Position numbers and translations under genes: made by a program. Shown here piece by piece: positions 28,528 through 37,082 of a stretch of DNA of 64,000 bases. Source of the DNA: Clostridia bacterium (GTDB taxonomy: Bacteria; Bacillota; Clostridia; Oscillospirales; CAG-382). The notes beneath the pieces are model-generated. The model ran no database searches, was not told the DNA's origin, and saw nothing but the letters and a program-made list of their open reading frames with translations. The stretch lies in assembly GCA_017516825.1 (NCBI GenBank), contig JAFXBC010000055.1, positions 1 through 64,000 on the forward strand, in the 5' to 3' direction. Within the stretch, counting starts at the first letter, position 1, and every line of letters begins with the position of its first letter.

Positions 28528-29579
28528 AAAGCTTTGGCGAACAGTTAAACAACGCTTTCGGAGGAATCGACGATCGGTTCATCCTTTCGGCTCAAAATCC
28601 TCCAAAATCAGAAAAACGCATTTTGCTGGGTTCTATTGCCGCCGCCCTCTGCGTGCTTCTCGTGCTGATCCCGTTCTTGGTCACACAGGGCACGTTTCTC
28701 CGAGGTGACGGCTGGGAACAGGTTTTTTACGAGGCTGCGACACTCCAAAAGAAAAAGACCGGCCCTTACGGAACTCTTTGTATGATGACGGTCAATCTTG
28801 GTGATATCTCGGGGGTGACGGAGTACCAGCCTGCGGAGGACGTTTGCCTTGAGATGTTCGGACAATGGCTTTTCTCTTGGGGGAGCATGGACTATTCTCT
28901 GCAATTCTCCCTCTTCCCGGAGGAGCATTTGGAATCTTACGTCTATCAAGAATTCGAAAAAGCGGGGTACACCAAGGAGCAAGGTATGGAGAAGATCTCC
29001 CAAACAGCCTCGGAGCTTTTCCCCTTCCGCAAAGTGGAGATCCAATACACCGTAACGGCTATCAAGCGGGACGATCCCGAGCTGACCCGCAGATTCTTCC
29101 AAAGGATCAATCTTGAGAAAGCGGGGATCGATCCCAACGAGGTCACAAGCGTCCTGCATTATTCTTTCGAGCAAGTACGCCTCTACTACGACGGGTTGCT
29201 CAGTTCCGGGAACATCTTTGATGACGAGCTGGGCAGCGGAGTCTACTTCTATGAGTACAAAGGAAAATGGTATCTTGCCCCCAATATGCTGGAGGATGAT
29301 ATGTCTATCGATCTGCTTCACGCCGGCAAGAAGAAGCCTTCCACGTACTATGAACAAAAAAAACTGTGGGGAACCATCACGTCCATAGAAAACGGATATA
29401 TTTGCATCGATGATTCCTTCTACTTCTTTGCGGATGAAGAACTTGCAAAGGGGTATCGGGAGGGCGATTCCGTTTCCGTCCGTTACTACAACGCCGTATA
29501 CCGCATGGAACGCATAGAGGACGGAAAAAAATGCAAAGTTGCACGGGCTGTTTCCATCAAAAAAGAAGACCCCTCATAA
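28524..29579 (+). CDS. Single-pass membrane protein, putative anti-sigma factor
   Basis: A 351-residue protein coupled to the ECF sigma gene by an ATGA overlap. Residues 1-33 are cytoplasmic (MKSFGEQLNNAFGGIDDRFI) and could bind the sigma factor. One TM helix follows at about 34-52 (LLGSIAAALCVLLVLIPFLV), then an extracytoplasmic domain of 300 residues with mixed alpha/beta phrasing and a final beta-rich part around GTITSIENGYICIDDSFYFF. No zinc-binding anti-sigma motif (HxxxCxxC) is present. The anti-sigma assignment rests on position and topology. It resembles other uncharacterised partners of Clostridia sigma factors. Confidence 0.68.
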   Translation: MKSFGEQLNNAFGGIDDRFILSAQNPPKSEKRILLGSIAAALCVLLVLIPFLVTQGTFLRGDGWEQVFYEAATLQKKKTGPYGTLCMMTVNLGDISGVTEYQPAEDVCLEMFGQWLFSWGSMDYSLQFSLFPEEHLESYVYQEFEKAGYTKEQGMEKISQTASELFPFRKVEIQYTVTAIKRDDPELTRRFFQRINLEKAGIDPNEVTSVLHYSFEQVRLYYDGLLSSGNIFDDELGSGVYFYEYKGKWYLAPNMLEDDMSIDLLHAGKKKPSTYYEQKKLWGTITSIENGYICIDDSFYFFADEELAKGYREGDSVSVRYYNAVYRMERIEDGKKCKVARAVSIKKEDPS

Positions 29580-29584
29580 TCGTT

Positions 29585-29620
29585 TCCCCATCGAGGTCAT
29601 TTCCTCGGTGGGGATTTTTT
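29585..29620 (+). terminator. Intrinsic terminator after sigma/anti-sigma pair
   Basis: TCCCCATCGAGG (29585-29596) pairs with CCTCGGTGGGGA (29603-29614, one wobble pair), then six T. Confidence 0.88.
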
Positions 29621-29667
29621 ATGAAAGGAGGCAACAGCGCCGGTAGCCCATTCCTCCCGGCTTCCTA

Positions 29668-29696
29668 TTGACATCTTCCCTGCTTCGTGGTAAAAT
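29668..29696 (+). promoter_or_regulatory. SigA-type promoter upstream of 29741 gene
   Basis: TTGACA (29668-29673), 17-base spacer, TAAAAT (29691-29696). Confidence 0.78.
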
Positions 29697-29740
29697 TATC
29701 ATTGGTATTTTTGCTAAACCATTCCAAAAGAAAGGCAGTA

Positions 29741-30124
29741 ATGCACTTGGACGCAAAATATTTTTGGATCATGGTTGCAATAGCATTTGCGGTAGGCTTG
29801 ATCAGTCGTTATGTTTACGACAAATTTTACGTAGACTATCGATTTTACAAGAAGGTTTTACGTAAACGTTGGATATATTTGGTGATCCTTTGGACGGATC
29901 TGTTTTTGACTTTCGCGATCATCGGTTTGGCGCTCCTGTTTCCCGGTTGGTGGCTGTGCATTTTTGGCGGCGTTTGGTTAGGCACAATGGGGGAATTGAT
30001 ACCGTTATATCACATCAAAAGCGTAAATAGGCTCTCTTACGACTATATGTACGAGGTCTATATCAAAAACGCTCGCCATTGGGAAAAGAATATGAACGCG
30101 CAGAAGAAGAAAAAAGCAAAATAA
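29741..30124 (+). CDS. Small membrane protein, two to three TM helices
   Basis: An unrecognised 127-residue protein. The first helix is at residues 7-25 (YFWIMVAIAFAVGLISRYV). Helices follow at about 44-90 (YLVILWTDLFLTFAIIGLAL then WWLCIFGGVWLGTMGELI). The tail is lysine-rich (NAQKKKKAK). ATG 29741 has AAAGG 6 bases upstream; the frame upstream lies across the promoter. The MFS gene begins 28 bases after the stop, so the two may share a transcript. Confidence 0.65.
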   Translation: MHLDAKYFWIMVAIAFAVGLISRYVYDKFYVDYRFYKKVLRKRWIYLVILWTDLFLTFAIIGLALLFPGWWLCIFGGVWLGTMGELIPLYHIKSVNRLSYDYMYEVYIKNARHWEKNMNAQKKKKAK

Positions 30125-30152
30125 GAAAAAACGAAAGAAGGGAAATTTTCCC

Positions 30153-31448
30153 ATGAAAACGAAATTATCCGGAAAATTCTGGTTTGTTTTGGTGTTGTTC
30201 AGCCTGGTGGGGCAGATCGCCTGGGTGGTGGAGAATATGTATCTCAACGTGTTCATCTACAAGATGTTCCGTGCCTCCGCCGCGGATATTTCCGCCATGG
30301 TGTCCGCCAGCGCGGTTGCCGCCACTTTGACCACGGTGCTCATGGGTGCCCTTTCCGATAAGCTCGGGAAACGCAAGGTGTTCATGTGCGGCGGGTACTT
30401 GGCCTGGGGTATTTCCATTCTCGGGTTTGCCCTTTTAAAGGCGGATCTGATCGGGGCCATGTTCCCCGGGGTTGCCTCCGCCATGGCGGTGGGAGTCACC
30501 CTGGTGATCGTTCTGGACTGCGTGATGACCTTCTTCGGGTCTACTGCCAACGATGCCGCCTTCAACGCCTGGCTGACGGACAGCACCGACGACACCAACC
30601 GCGGGGCGGCGGAGGGGATCAACGCCATGATGCCCTTGGTTGCCATTTTAGTGGTGTTCGGGGGATTCATGGCCTTTGATCTGAACAGCGAAGAAAGCTG
30701 GACGTGGATCTTTGTGATCATCGGCGGCGTGGTGCTGGCGGTGGGGCTTGCGGGGTGCTTCTTTATCAAGGAGCCTGCGCTGACCCCCGCAAAGGAAGGG
30801 TATTTCAAGACGGTGGTCCACGGCTTTTTGCCCTCCACCATACGAGAAAACAGTGCGCTGTACTTCTACCTTGCGGCGTTCATTGTGTTTAACGTCTCCA
30901 TTCAGATCTTTATGCCTTATCTGATCCTGTACTACGAGGTATCCCTGGAGATGGCGGATTACGTTTTGATCATGGCGCCCGCTATCATTCTGGCCTCGGT
31001 GGTGACGGCCTTCTGGGGCAGGGTCTACGACAAGAAGGGCTTTGGCTTTTCCGGGTGGTGCAGTCTCGGCTGGCTGGCGGCGGGGTATCTTCTGCTGTAT
31101 CTGTTCCGCGGGACGGCCCTTGTATTCCTGGGCTCTCTGCTGATGATGTGCGGGTATCTTGCGGGGATGGCGGTATTCGGCGCCAAGATCCGTGAGCTGA
31201 CCCCCGCAGGCAAGGCGGGGATGTTCCAGGGGGTGCGTATTTTCTCCCAGGTATTGGTTCCCGGGCTGGTGGGCCCTTGGATCGGCAAGACGGTGCTTGC
31301 CAACGCGGAAAAGATTGTCAACAACGACGGCACGGAGTCCTTCATTCCCAACGCCAACATCTTCTTGGCGGCCTTGGGGGCGGCAGTGGTGCTTGCGGTG
31401 CTGTTGTTACTGAAAAATAGCAAGAAACAGAAAGGAAAAACCGTATGA
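30153..31448 (+). CDS. Major facilitator superfamily transporter
   Basis: A 431-residue protein with 12 likely TM helices. The MFS signature between helices 2 and 3 reads GALSDKLGKRK, and the corresponding loop in the second half reads WGRVYDKKGF. NDAAFNAWLTDSTDDTNRGAAEG resembles sugar-type MFS carriers of Clostridia. A long loop in the last third precedes the final helix. The stop overlaps the start of an SGNH hydrolase gene by ATGA, so the carrier probably imports or exports the ester or glycan that the hydrolase handles. Substrate unknown. Confidence 0.85.
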   Translation: MKTKLSGKFWFVLVLFSLVGQIAWVVENMYLNVFIYKMFRASAADISAMVSASAVAATLTTVLMGALSDKLGKRKVFMCGGYLAWGISILGFALLKADLIGAMFPGVASAMAVGVTLVIVLDCVMTFFGSTANDAAFNAWLTDSTDDTNRGAAEGINAMMPLVAILVVFGGFMAFDLNSEESWTWIFVIIGGVVLAVGLAGCFFIKEPALTPAKEGYFKTVVHGFLPSTIRENSALYFYLAAFIVFNVSIQIFMPYLILYYEVSLEMADYVLIMAPAIILASVVTAFWGRVYDKKGFGFSGWCSLGWLAAGYLLLYLFRGTALVFLGSLLMMCGYLAGMAVFGAKIRELTPAGKAGMFQGVRIFSQVLVPGLVGPWIGKTVLANAEKIVNNDGTESFIPNANIFLAALGAAVVLAVLLLLKNSKKQKGKTV

Positions 31449-32089
31449 ATCCTCTTTTGAACAAATCCGTTCTCTTCGTGGGGGACTCCCTGTGCGAGGC
31501 ATACTGCGAGTGGAACACGGAATACGATCACATCCGCGGTTGGGCGGGGCGTATTATGGCAAAGAACGAAATGACCGGTGTGAACAAGAGCCTGGGCGGT
31601 GCTTCCATTGGTAACTGCCGCGGGGAAAACATCGTTTACAAGCAGCTTGTGGACATGACGGGGAACGACTACGATTACCTCATCATCGAGGGCGGCGCCA
31701 ACGATGCCTGGGATTCCGCACCCGTAGGGGTAATGACCGAGGGCTTTGACGGGCCCTTTGACCGCGACAGCTTTGCAGGCGGTTTGGAGGCCACCTTTGC
31801 TTACGCCAAGGAGCATTACAAGGGGGCAAAGCTGGGGTATATCGTGACCTTTCAAATGCCCTCTGCACAGTTTGGCAGAATGGCCGATATGAGCGAGTAC
31901 TTCGCCCTCTCCAAAGAGATCTGCCATAAGTGGGGGATCCCCTATCTGGATCTGTATTTCGACGAGAAGTTCAACAGAGAGGTGATGAAGACGGAAAGCG
32001 ACCTTCATCTCCCCGACTTCATTCACCCCAACTCCGCGGGGTATGATCTGTTGGCTCCCGTCATTGAGGATTGGATGAAAACCCTGTAA
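31445..32089 (+). CDS. SGNH/GDSL-type esterase
   Basis: A 214-residue SGNH hydrolase without a signal peptide. Block I is VLFVGDSLCEAY with the catalytic serine at about residue 15. Block II glycine lies in NKSLGGAS. Block III GGAND is at about residue 83. Block V, DFIHPNSAGYDLL, supplies Asp and His near the C-terminus. Such enzymes remove acetyl or acyl groups from sugars or lipids. It is coupled to the MFS transporter by a 4-base overlap, which suggests intracellular deacetylation of an imported sugar. The lipoprotein gene that follows begins 20 bases later. Confidence 0.85.
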   Translation: MNPLLNKSVLFVGDSLCEAYCEWNTEYDHIRGWAGRIMAKNEMTGVNKSLGGASIGNCRGENIVYKQLVDMTGNDYDYLIIEGGANDAWDSAPVGVMTEGFDGPFDRDSFAGGLEATFAYAKEHYKGAKLGYIVTFQMPSAQFGRMADMSEYFALSKEICHKWGIPYLDLYFDEKFNREVMKTESDLHLPDFIHPNSAGYDLLAPVIEDWMKTL

Positions 32090-32109
32090 GAAGGTTCGGA
32101 GGGATTTAT

Positions 32110-32559
32110 ATGAAAAAAGCATTGCTTGCAGTCTTGCTGGCTGCGATCACCTTGGCCTTCACCGGGTGCGGGCAGATCGAGGACACCAACGGAGAAAATA
32201 ATTTTGCTCTGCAAACCATTACCGACGAAAACATTGTCGAAGGGATGAACGTGGTTACTTTTGCCTCCGTAAGGACTTCCTCGGGAAACAAAGAATCCCT
32301 TTCAGTGGGAAAGCTTTCCGGCGTGTTGGATCTGTATAACGGGAACGCCTCGGGAGAGACTGTACGCTTCGCGGTGAATTGCGACGTAACCGCCGGAAAT
32401 GCACGATTGGTCGTGGTATATGACGGTAAGATCGTCCATGAGTTTGATCTCCACGAGCAGGGACAGAGCTTTGTTCTGGAAAACGCAAAGGGAGACTTTG
32501 CATTGAAGCTTGCGGGAGAGAGCGCCGCCTTTGAGGTGGTATTTGAGGTCGACGAGTAA
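32110..32559 (+). CDS. Small lipoprotein
   Basis: A 149-residue lipoprotein: signal MKKALLAVLLAAITLAFTGC with cysteine C20, then a beta-rich domain (LVVVYDGKIVHEFDLHEQGQ, FALKLAGESAAFEVVFEVDE) resembling an immunoglobulin-like or jelly-roll fold. GGAGGG is 6 bases before ATG 32110. It ends the MFS-SGNH group; a terminator follows. No function recognised. Confidence 0.68.
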   Translation: MKKALLAVLLAAITLAFTGCGQIEDTNGENNFALQTITDENIVEGMNVVTFASVRTSSGNKESLSVGKLSGVLDLYNGNASGETVRFAVNCDVTAGNARLVVVYDGKIVHEFDLHEQGQSFVLENAKGDFALKLAGESAAFEVVFEVDE

Positions 32560-32603
32560 GCTTACCTGTACCCGCCCTTCTCAGGTATTCAAGCGGATCA
32601 TTC

Positions 32604-32630
32604 AAAACGGCTGAAAGACGCCGTTTTTCT
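32604..32630 (+). terminator. Intrinsic terminator after small lipoprotein gene
   Basis: AAAACGGC (32604-32611) pairs with GCCGTTTT (32620-32627), followed by TCTTT. Confidence 0.78.
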
Positions 32631-32734
32631 TTCCCCGCCATTCAACGGAGCGTTGAGTTTTATTCTGCCTTCCGTCGCTTCAATCGCCTTTTGAACCGTG
32701 GTATACTGTTCTAAAATAGAAAAGGAGGGGCGGC

Positions 32735-34330
32735 ATGGAGCGCGATCGGGAGTTTAGCCTGCTTTTTCCTAAGGGGGCAAAAGCGGAAGAGCGGGTAATC
32801 ATAAGCCGCAAGGCCTGCAAAGCCTTGATGGGGAACTATCTTTACCACAGGGAAATAGATCTTTGCGATTATCTTACCACAGACGAGGAGACCATTCTCT
32901 ACCGCAGGGAGCTGTTCTGCGATCTTTTGGAGCATTCCGAGGCGGAAGCGCTTTTGCGGGAGCTGTTACCGCTCCTGAAAAGCATGGAGGAGCTTTACCG
33001 TCTGCGGGAAAACAGCCATCATACGGAAGGACAGCTTTACGCCATCAAGCTGATCGAGCTGTATTTGCAGTTTGTTTCCTGCGCGGGAGACGGGTTGCGG
33101 AAGCATGGTGAGGCCATCCGTTCAAGCGCTCTTTTGGAATTACGGGAGCGGATAAGGGAGATCGAGGAATCTGCGTGGTACATGGCTCTGAGGGAGAATA
33201 CCAAGGCGCTTTCCCGTGAGATCACCCGGGTAAAATGCGTCACCGTTGGAATGAATTTAGACGAGACCTTCTCCCCCGTTTCCTTCGGTGTGCTGGGCTT
33301 TCACAGCCGCCCTATGGAACCCGGCGGCCTGATGGAGCGGTTGCTGGGGCATCCTGCATCCGACGGACTGACTGCTTTGTGTCCTTTGAAAAACACCGCA
33401 GGGCATTTGAGCAAGGAAGAAAAGCACTTTGCGGATATGGCGGTAAGCTCTGCGCTGAACAGGCTGTTCAAAAGCGCCATGGGAGAATGGGAGCCCTCGG
33501 TGAAAAGCTTTTTCCGAAGGGAGACAAGGGAATTTCTGCCTTTGATCGGAGAATTGAAGTTTCTGCTCTTTGGAGTGGATCTGCTTACGGAATTGAGAAG
33601 CAAGGGACTTCCCTTGTGTTCCCCGAGCATCGCTCCCATGGAGAAAAAGATCTTTTCCGTCAAGGGGCTTTATCATCCTGCCTTGGGAGTGCCTGCGAAG
33701 CGATTGGTGGCCAACGATCTTACCTTTGACGAGAAGGGCAGGCTCTATCTTTTGACGGGTGCCAACAGCGGCGGGAAAACGGTGTTTCTTTCCTCCGTGG
33801 GGATCTGCCAGGTCTTTACACAGCTTGGTTTTCCCGTCCCCGCAAAAGAAGCGGAGATCAGCCCCGTGGATCGTATTTTGGTACATTTCGCGGGGAAAAC
33901 CGCCGCTATGGATCTGGGGCGGTTGGAGGAAGAATGTTTGGCGGTCAAAGCCCTCTTTGGGGACGTGACGGAATACAGCCTTGTGTTGATGGACGAGCCC
34001 TTTTCCTCCACAAGTGCCTTTGAGGGAGCGCACATTGCCTTCGACGTGATGGCTTCCCTTTCGGCTTACGGGTGTCGAGGGGTGTTCTCCACCCATCTTC
34101 ACGAATTGGTGACCATGAAGGAGGAGATCAACCGTCTCCCCCGCTCCCGTTCTGCCGTGGATACCCTTGTGGTGGGGATGGATCGCGGAGGAAAACGCAC
34201 CTACAAGATATACAGAAAAACGCCCGACGGGAAAAGCTATGCAGCCGGCATCGCAGGACGGTACGGGCTGGACTATGAAGAATTACTGCGTTTGCAGGAC
34301 GAAAAGCAAGGAGGAATAAAGCATGGCTGA
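32735..34330 (+). CDS. MutS-like ATPase without mismatch-recognition domain
   Basis: A 531-residue protein with a helical N-terminal half and a MutS-type ABC ATPase in the second half: Walker A LLTGANSGGKT near residue 348, Walker B SLVLMDEPFSSTSA near residue 417, and the H-loop GVFSTHLHEL. It lacks the N-terminal mismatch-binding domain of MutS1 and the Smr nuclease of MutS2, so it belongs to one of the minor MutS-like groups with no established role. GGAGGGG lies 5 bases before ATG 32735. The gene overlaps the following XRE-TPR regulator by 8 bases. It may act on branched DNA or on ribosomes, as other MutS relatives do; neither is shown here. Confidence 0.8.
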   Translation: MERDREFSLLFPKGAKAEERVIISRKACKALMGNYLYHREIDLCDYLTTDEETILYRRELFCDLLEHSEAEALLRELLPLLKSMEELYRLRENSHHTEGQLYAIKLIELYLQFVSCAGDGLRKHGEAIRSSALLELRERIREIEESAWYMALRENTKALSREITRVKCVTVGMNLDETFSPVSFGVLGFHSRPMEPGGLMERLLGHPASDGLTALCPLKNTAGHLSKEEKHFADMAVSSALNRLFKSAMGEWEPSVKSFFRRETREFLPLIGELKFLLFGVDLLTELRSKGLPLCSPSIAPMEKKIFSVKGLYHPALGVPAKRLVANDLTFDEKGRLYLLTGANSGGKTVFLSSVGICQVFTQLGFPVPAKEAEISPVDRILVHFAGKTAAMDLGRLEEECLAVKALFGDVTEYSLVLMDEPFSSTSAFEGAHIAFDVMASLSAYGCRGVFSTHLHELVTMKEEINRLPRSRSAVDTLVVGMDRGGKRTYKIYRKTPDGKSYAAGIAGRYGLDYEELLRLQDEKQGGIKHG

Positions 34331-35450
34331 AACAATGGGACAGATCATTAAGCGGCTGAGAAAAGAACGAAACTTCACCCAGGAGGAACTGGCGGAGCAG
34401 CTGGGGGTGACCTTTCAGGCAGTCTCCAAGTGGGAAAACGATACGGGAATGCCGGATATCTCCCAGGTGGTGCCCTTGGCATCGGTGTTTGAGGTGAGCA
34501 CAGACGTGCTGTTCGGGCTTTACGGCAAGAATTGTCGGGAGGAGGTAGAGGAGCTTTTGGGGAAAGCCCGCAGTATGGTTCCTTCCCCTGCCACAAAGGA
34601 AGCTGTTTTACAATGCTACCGGACGCTCACCGAGGGGCTTGCAAAATATCCCAACAATACCGCGCTGTTGATGGGTTGTCTGGAGGCGGGGCTCTCCCTC
34701 GCCTTCCCGGAAAACGACACCTACGACAACGCGAACGGGAAGCAGATCTACCGCGAGTGTATCCATTTTGCGGATCTGGTGATCAAATACGGCAGGAACA
34801 CCAACGACGTGATGCGGGCACGGATGATCATGGTCTTGCTTCACAGCGCATACGGCAACGGGGAGGCCGCGGGACACCATGCGGCACAGTTCCCGCGGAG
34901 AGCGGATATGACGGCACACACCATGGAGTCTTACATCGCTCATTTTGAAAAGGACACCCAAAGGGAAAACCGCTGTTATCAAACGGATCTTGTCTACCAC
35001 CTCGTCGCCATGCTGGACGATCTGGTTGCCATCGGATTCTGTTATTTCCGCGTAGGGCAGTACGAAGAAACCAGATCAGCCCTTACCAAAGCGCTGGAGC
35101 TGATCGAATTGCTGTTCGGGGAGGAAGAGGTGCTCCCATCCTTCCACTTGAGGGAACGAGGAGATATCTACGTACTGTTGGCACAGCTTTCCTTGAAGGA
35201 GGGCGACACCCACAAGGCGCTTACGGAGTTGGAACAGTCGGTGGATCTCTATTTCAAAGGGAGGAAAGGCTACCGCGGGCAAGAGGTTACAACGCCCTTG
35301 TTCCGTCTGGCAGATTGTCGGTTTTTCCACCTCGATCCCCGGGAGAAAGGACGTATATTGGCACGGCTGACGCATCCCGTTTTTGCACCCCTGAAAACCG
35401 AAGAACGGTACCGCACACTTTTGGAGCGGGTCGAAAGCGATGCAGAGTGA
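34323..35450 (+). CDS. XRE-family regulator with TPR-like sensor domain
   Basis: A 375-residue protein. Residues 4-62 form a Cro/CI-type helix-turn-helix (KRLRKERNFTQEELAEQLG then VTFQAVSKWENDTGMPD). The rest is helical with TPR-like spacing, for example GQYEETRSALTKALELIE and EGDTHKALTELEQSVDLYF. Such HTH-TPR proteins often sense small peptides or starvation cues (RRNPP-like), but this one is not a close match to Rgg/PlcR by eye. It starts 8 bases before the MutS-like stop, so the two are made together. A terminator is built over its stop codon. Confidence 0.82.
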   Translation: MAETMGQIIKRLRKERNFTQEELAEQLGVTFQAVSKWENDTGMPDISQVVPLASVFEVSTDVLFGLYGKNCREEVEELLGKARSMVPSPATKEAVLQCYRTLTEGLAKYPNNTALLMGCLEAGLSLAFPENDTYDNANGKQIYRECIHFADLVIKYGRNTNDVMRARMIMVLLHSAYGNGEAAGHHAAQFPRRADMTAHTMESYIAHFEKDTQRENRCYQTDLVYHLVAMLDDLVAIGFCYFRVGQYEETRSALTKALELIELLFGEEEVLPSFHLRERGDIYVLLAQLSLKEGDTHKALTELEQSVDLYFKGRKGYRGQEVTTPLFRLADCRFFHLDPREKGRILARLTHPVFAPLKTEERYRTLLERVESDAE

Positions 35451-35469
35451 AAAGCTCTGCATCTTTTTT
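35439..35469 (+). terminator. Terminator overlapping the XRE-TPR stop codon
   Basis: GATGCAGAG (35439-35447) pairs with CTCTGCATC (35455-35463), followed by T run. The left arm lies inside the coding sequence and the loop holds the stop codon. Confidence 0.85.
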
Positions 35470-35549
35470 ATTCCCGCGACAGGGTTTGACAGAATCGGCG
35501 GGGGAAGTCTGTTATACTACGGGTACGACGTGTGAAGAAAGGACGTGTT

Positions 35550-35891
35550 TTGAAGAATATGACGTTTTCCACCGAGAAAAACGGAGATAAATTACGGATC
35601 CGCTTACAGGGCGAGGTAGACCATCACAACGCGGCGGAGGTACGGACGCGGATCGACCGCATCTTGGAGACGGAACAGCCCGAGGTGTTCTATTTCAACC
35701 TTTCCGGGGTAAGCTTTTGTGACTCCTCCGGTTTGGGGCTGGTGATGGGGCGTATGCGGAAGTGCGGGCAGATCGACGCGGTGCTGATCGTGGAGGCCCC
35801 CTCCGAGGCAGTTATGAAAATTTTGCATATTGCGGGGATGGACAAGCTGATCCGCATTGAAAGGAGCAACGGAAATGGCAAGGCGAGCTGA
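35550..35891 (+). CDS. spoIIAA: Anti-sigma F factor antagonist SpoIIAA
   Basis: This STAS-domain protein frees SigF by binding SpoIIAB when dephosphorylated; it starts forespore gene expression. GEVDHHNAAEVRTRID and FCDSSGLGLVMGRM are family-typical, with the phosphorylated serine in DSSG (58-61 from the chosen start). Start choice: TTG 35550 has AAAGGA 6-7 bases upstream, ATG 35559 has none at good distance, and GTG 35532 is also possible. First of a spoIIAA-spoIIAB-sigF operon with overlapping genes. No convincing SigH promoter was found upstream; a TTGACA/TATACT pair at 35486/35513 has a 21-base spacer, too long for SigA. Confidence 0.92.
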   Translation: MKNMTFSTEKNGDKLRIRLQGEVDHHNAAEVRTRIDRILETEQPEVFYFNLSGVSFCDSSGLGLVMGRMRKCGQIDAVLIVEAPSEAVMKILHIAGMDKLIRIERSNGNGKAS

Positions 35892-36333
35892 AAATACGGT
35901 GAACGAAATGAAATGCGTCTTCCCTGCCAAGAGCATCAACGAGGGGCTGGCGCGAATGACGGTGGCGGCATTTATCGCCCAACTGGATCCCCCTGTGAGC
36001 GTGCTTTCGGAACTGAAAACGGCGGTGAGCGAGGCGGTGACCAACTGCATCGTCCACGCATACCGCCATCGTACGGACAAAATGAAGTGCCCGATCTACA
36101 TAAGCGCTGTCTACACCGGAAGCGGGGTGTTACGCATTACGGTGAAGGACAAGGGAACTGGGATCACGGACGTCGCCCTGGCGCGGACGCCTCTCTACAC
36201 CACAGACGCAGAGGGAGAGCGGAGCGGCATGGGGTTCACGGTGATGGAAAGCTTTACCGACCGTGTGAGGGTCCGTTCCGCACAGGGAAAGGGTACGACG
36301 GTAATTTTGGAAAAACGTTTTGATGTGAAATGA
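35875..36333 (+). CDS. spoIIAB: Anti-sigma F factor / serine kinase SpoIIAB
   Basis: A 152-residue GHKL-type kinase that holds SigF inactive and phosphorylates SpoIIAA. The N-box is in ELKTAVSEAVTNCIVHAYRH, G1 in VKDKGTGITD, G2 in ERSGMGFTVMESF, then GKGTTVILEK. ATG 35875 has AAGGAG 8 bases upstream and overlaps spoIIAA by 17 bases; its stop overlaps sigF by ATGA. This order and coupling are standard in spore formers. Confidence 0.95.
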   Translation: MARRAENTVNEMKCVFPAKSINEGLARMTVAAFIAQLDPPVSVLSELKTAVSEAVTNCIVHAYRHRTDKMKCPIYISAVYTGSGVLRITVKDKGTGITDVALARTPLYTTDAEGERSGMGFTVMESFTDRVRVRSAQGKGTTVILEKRFDVK

Positions 36334-37022
36334 ATGCTCCCGAGCTGTTGGAGCGGGCCAAGGCGGGAGACGCCACGGCGGAGGACATCCTCATGCGGGA
36401 GAACATGGGGCTTGTAAAGTCGGTGGCGGCGCGGTTTCTTGGCCGAGGTGCGGACTACGAGGATCTGTGTCAGCTTGGCGCCATTGGGATGTTAAAGGCT
36501 ATCCGAAACTTTGACACCTCTTACGGGACGGCCTTCTCCACCTACGCCGTGCCGCTCATCATCGGAGAGATCAAGCGGTTCCTGCGGGATGACGGGATGA
36601 TCAAGGTGAGCCGTGAGCTGCGGCAGAAGGGGGCCCATCTGCTCCGAAAAAAAGAAGAGTTCACCGCCGAAAACGGCAGAGAACCCACGGTGACGGAGCT
36701 TGCGGACTACTGCGGCTGCAGTGTGGAGGAGACGGTGGAGGGCTTGGATGCGGGGAACGCGGTGCTTTCCTTCTCGGAGCCTGTGGGAGAACGGGCATTG
36801 GAGGATCTGATCGGCACCGACAACCTGGCAGAGCTTTGCGAAAAGGAGGCCTTGCGGCAGGCGGTTCTCAGTCTCCCCAAGGAGGAAAAGCAGTTGATCC
36901 TGTTACGGTTCTACCGAGGGTACTCCCAGCAGAAGGCGGGAGAGGTGCTTGGGATGACCCAGGTGAAGGTGAGCCGCACGGAAAAGAAGATCTTGGAGAA
37001 ACTGCGGAAGGCGTTGGAATAG
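36330..37022 (+). CDS. sigF: Sporulation sigma factor SigF
   Basis: A 230-residue forespore-specific sigma factor. Region 2 runs MGLVKSVAARFLGRGADYED then LCQLGAIGMLKAIRNFD. Region 3 begins near VSRELRQKGAHLL. The region 4 helix-turn-helix is YSQQKAGEVLGMTQVKVSRT. Its activity is controlled by the two preceding products. A bidirectional terminator follows directly after the stop. It is slightly shorter than the Bacillus protein (about 255) but all regions are present. Its presence is strong evidence that the organism can form endospores. Confidence 0.95.
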   Translation: MNAPELLERAKAGDATAEDILMRENMGLVKSVAARFLGRGADYEDLCQLGAIGMLKAIRNFDTSYGTAFSTYAVPLIIGEIKRFLRDDGMIKVSRELRQKGAHLLRKKEEFTAENGREPTVTELADYCGCSVEETVEGLDAGNAVLSFSEPVGERALEDLIGTDNLAELCEKEALRQAVLSLPKEEKQLILLRFYRGYSQQKAGEVLGMTQVKVSRTEKKILEKLRKALE

Positions 37023-37028
37023 GAAGAG

Positions 37029-37056
37029 AAAACCACCGAGGGCCTCGGTGGTTTTT
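37029..37056. terminator. Bidirectional intrinsic terminator after sigF
   Basis: AAAACCACCGAG (37029-37040) pairs with CTCGGTGGTTTT (37044-37055). T runs lie on both strands; it also serves the convergent lipoprotein gene. Confidence 0.88.
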
Positions 37057-37082
37057 GTAGTTATGATGCAAGCGATGACGGA

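Noticed and set aside
35486-35518. TTGACA and TATACT as a SigA promoter for the spoIIA operon.
   Set aside because: The spacer is 21 bases, outside the usual 16-18. A SigH promoter is expected for this operon, and no clear match was seen.
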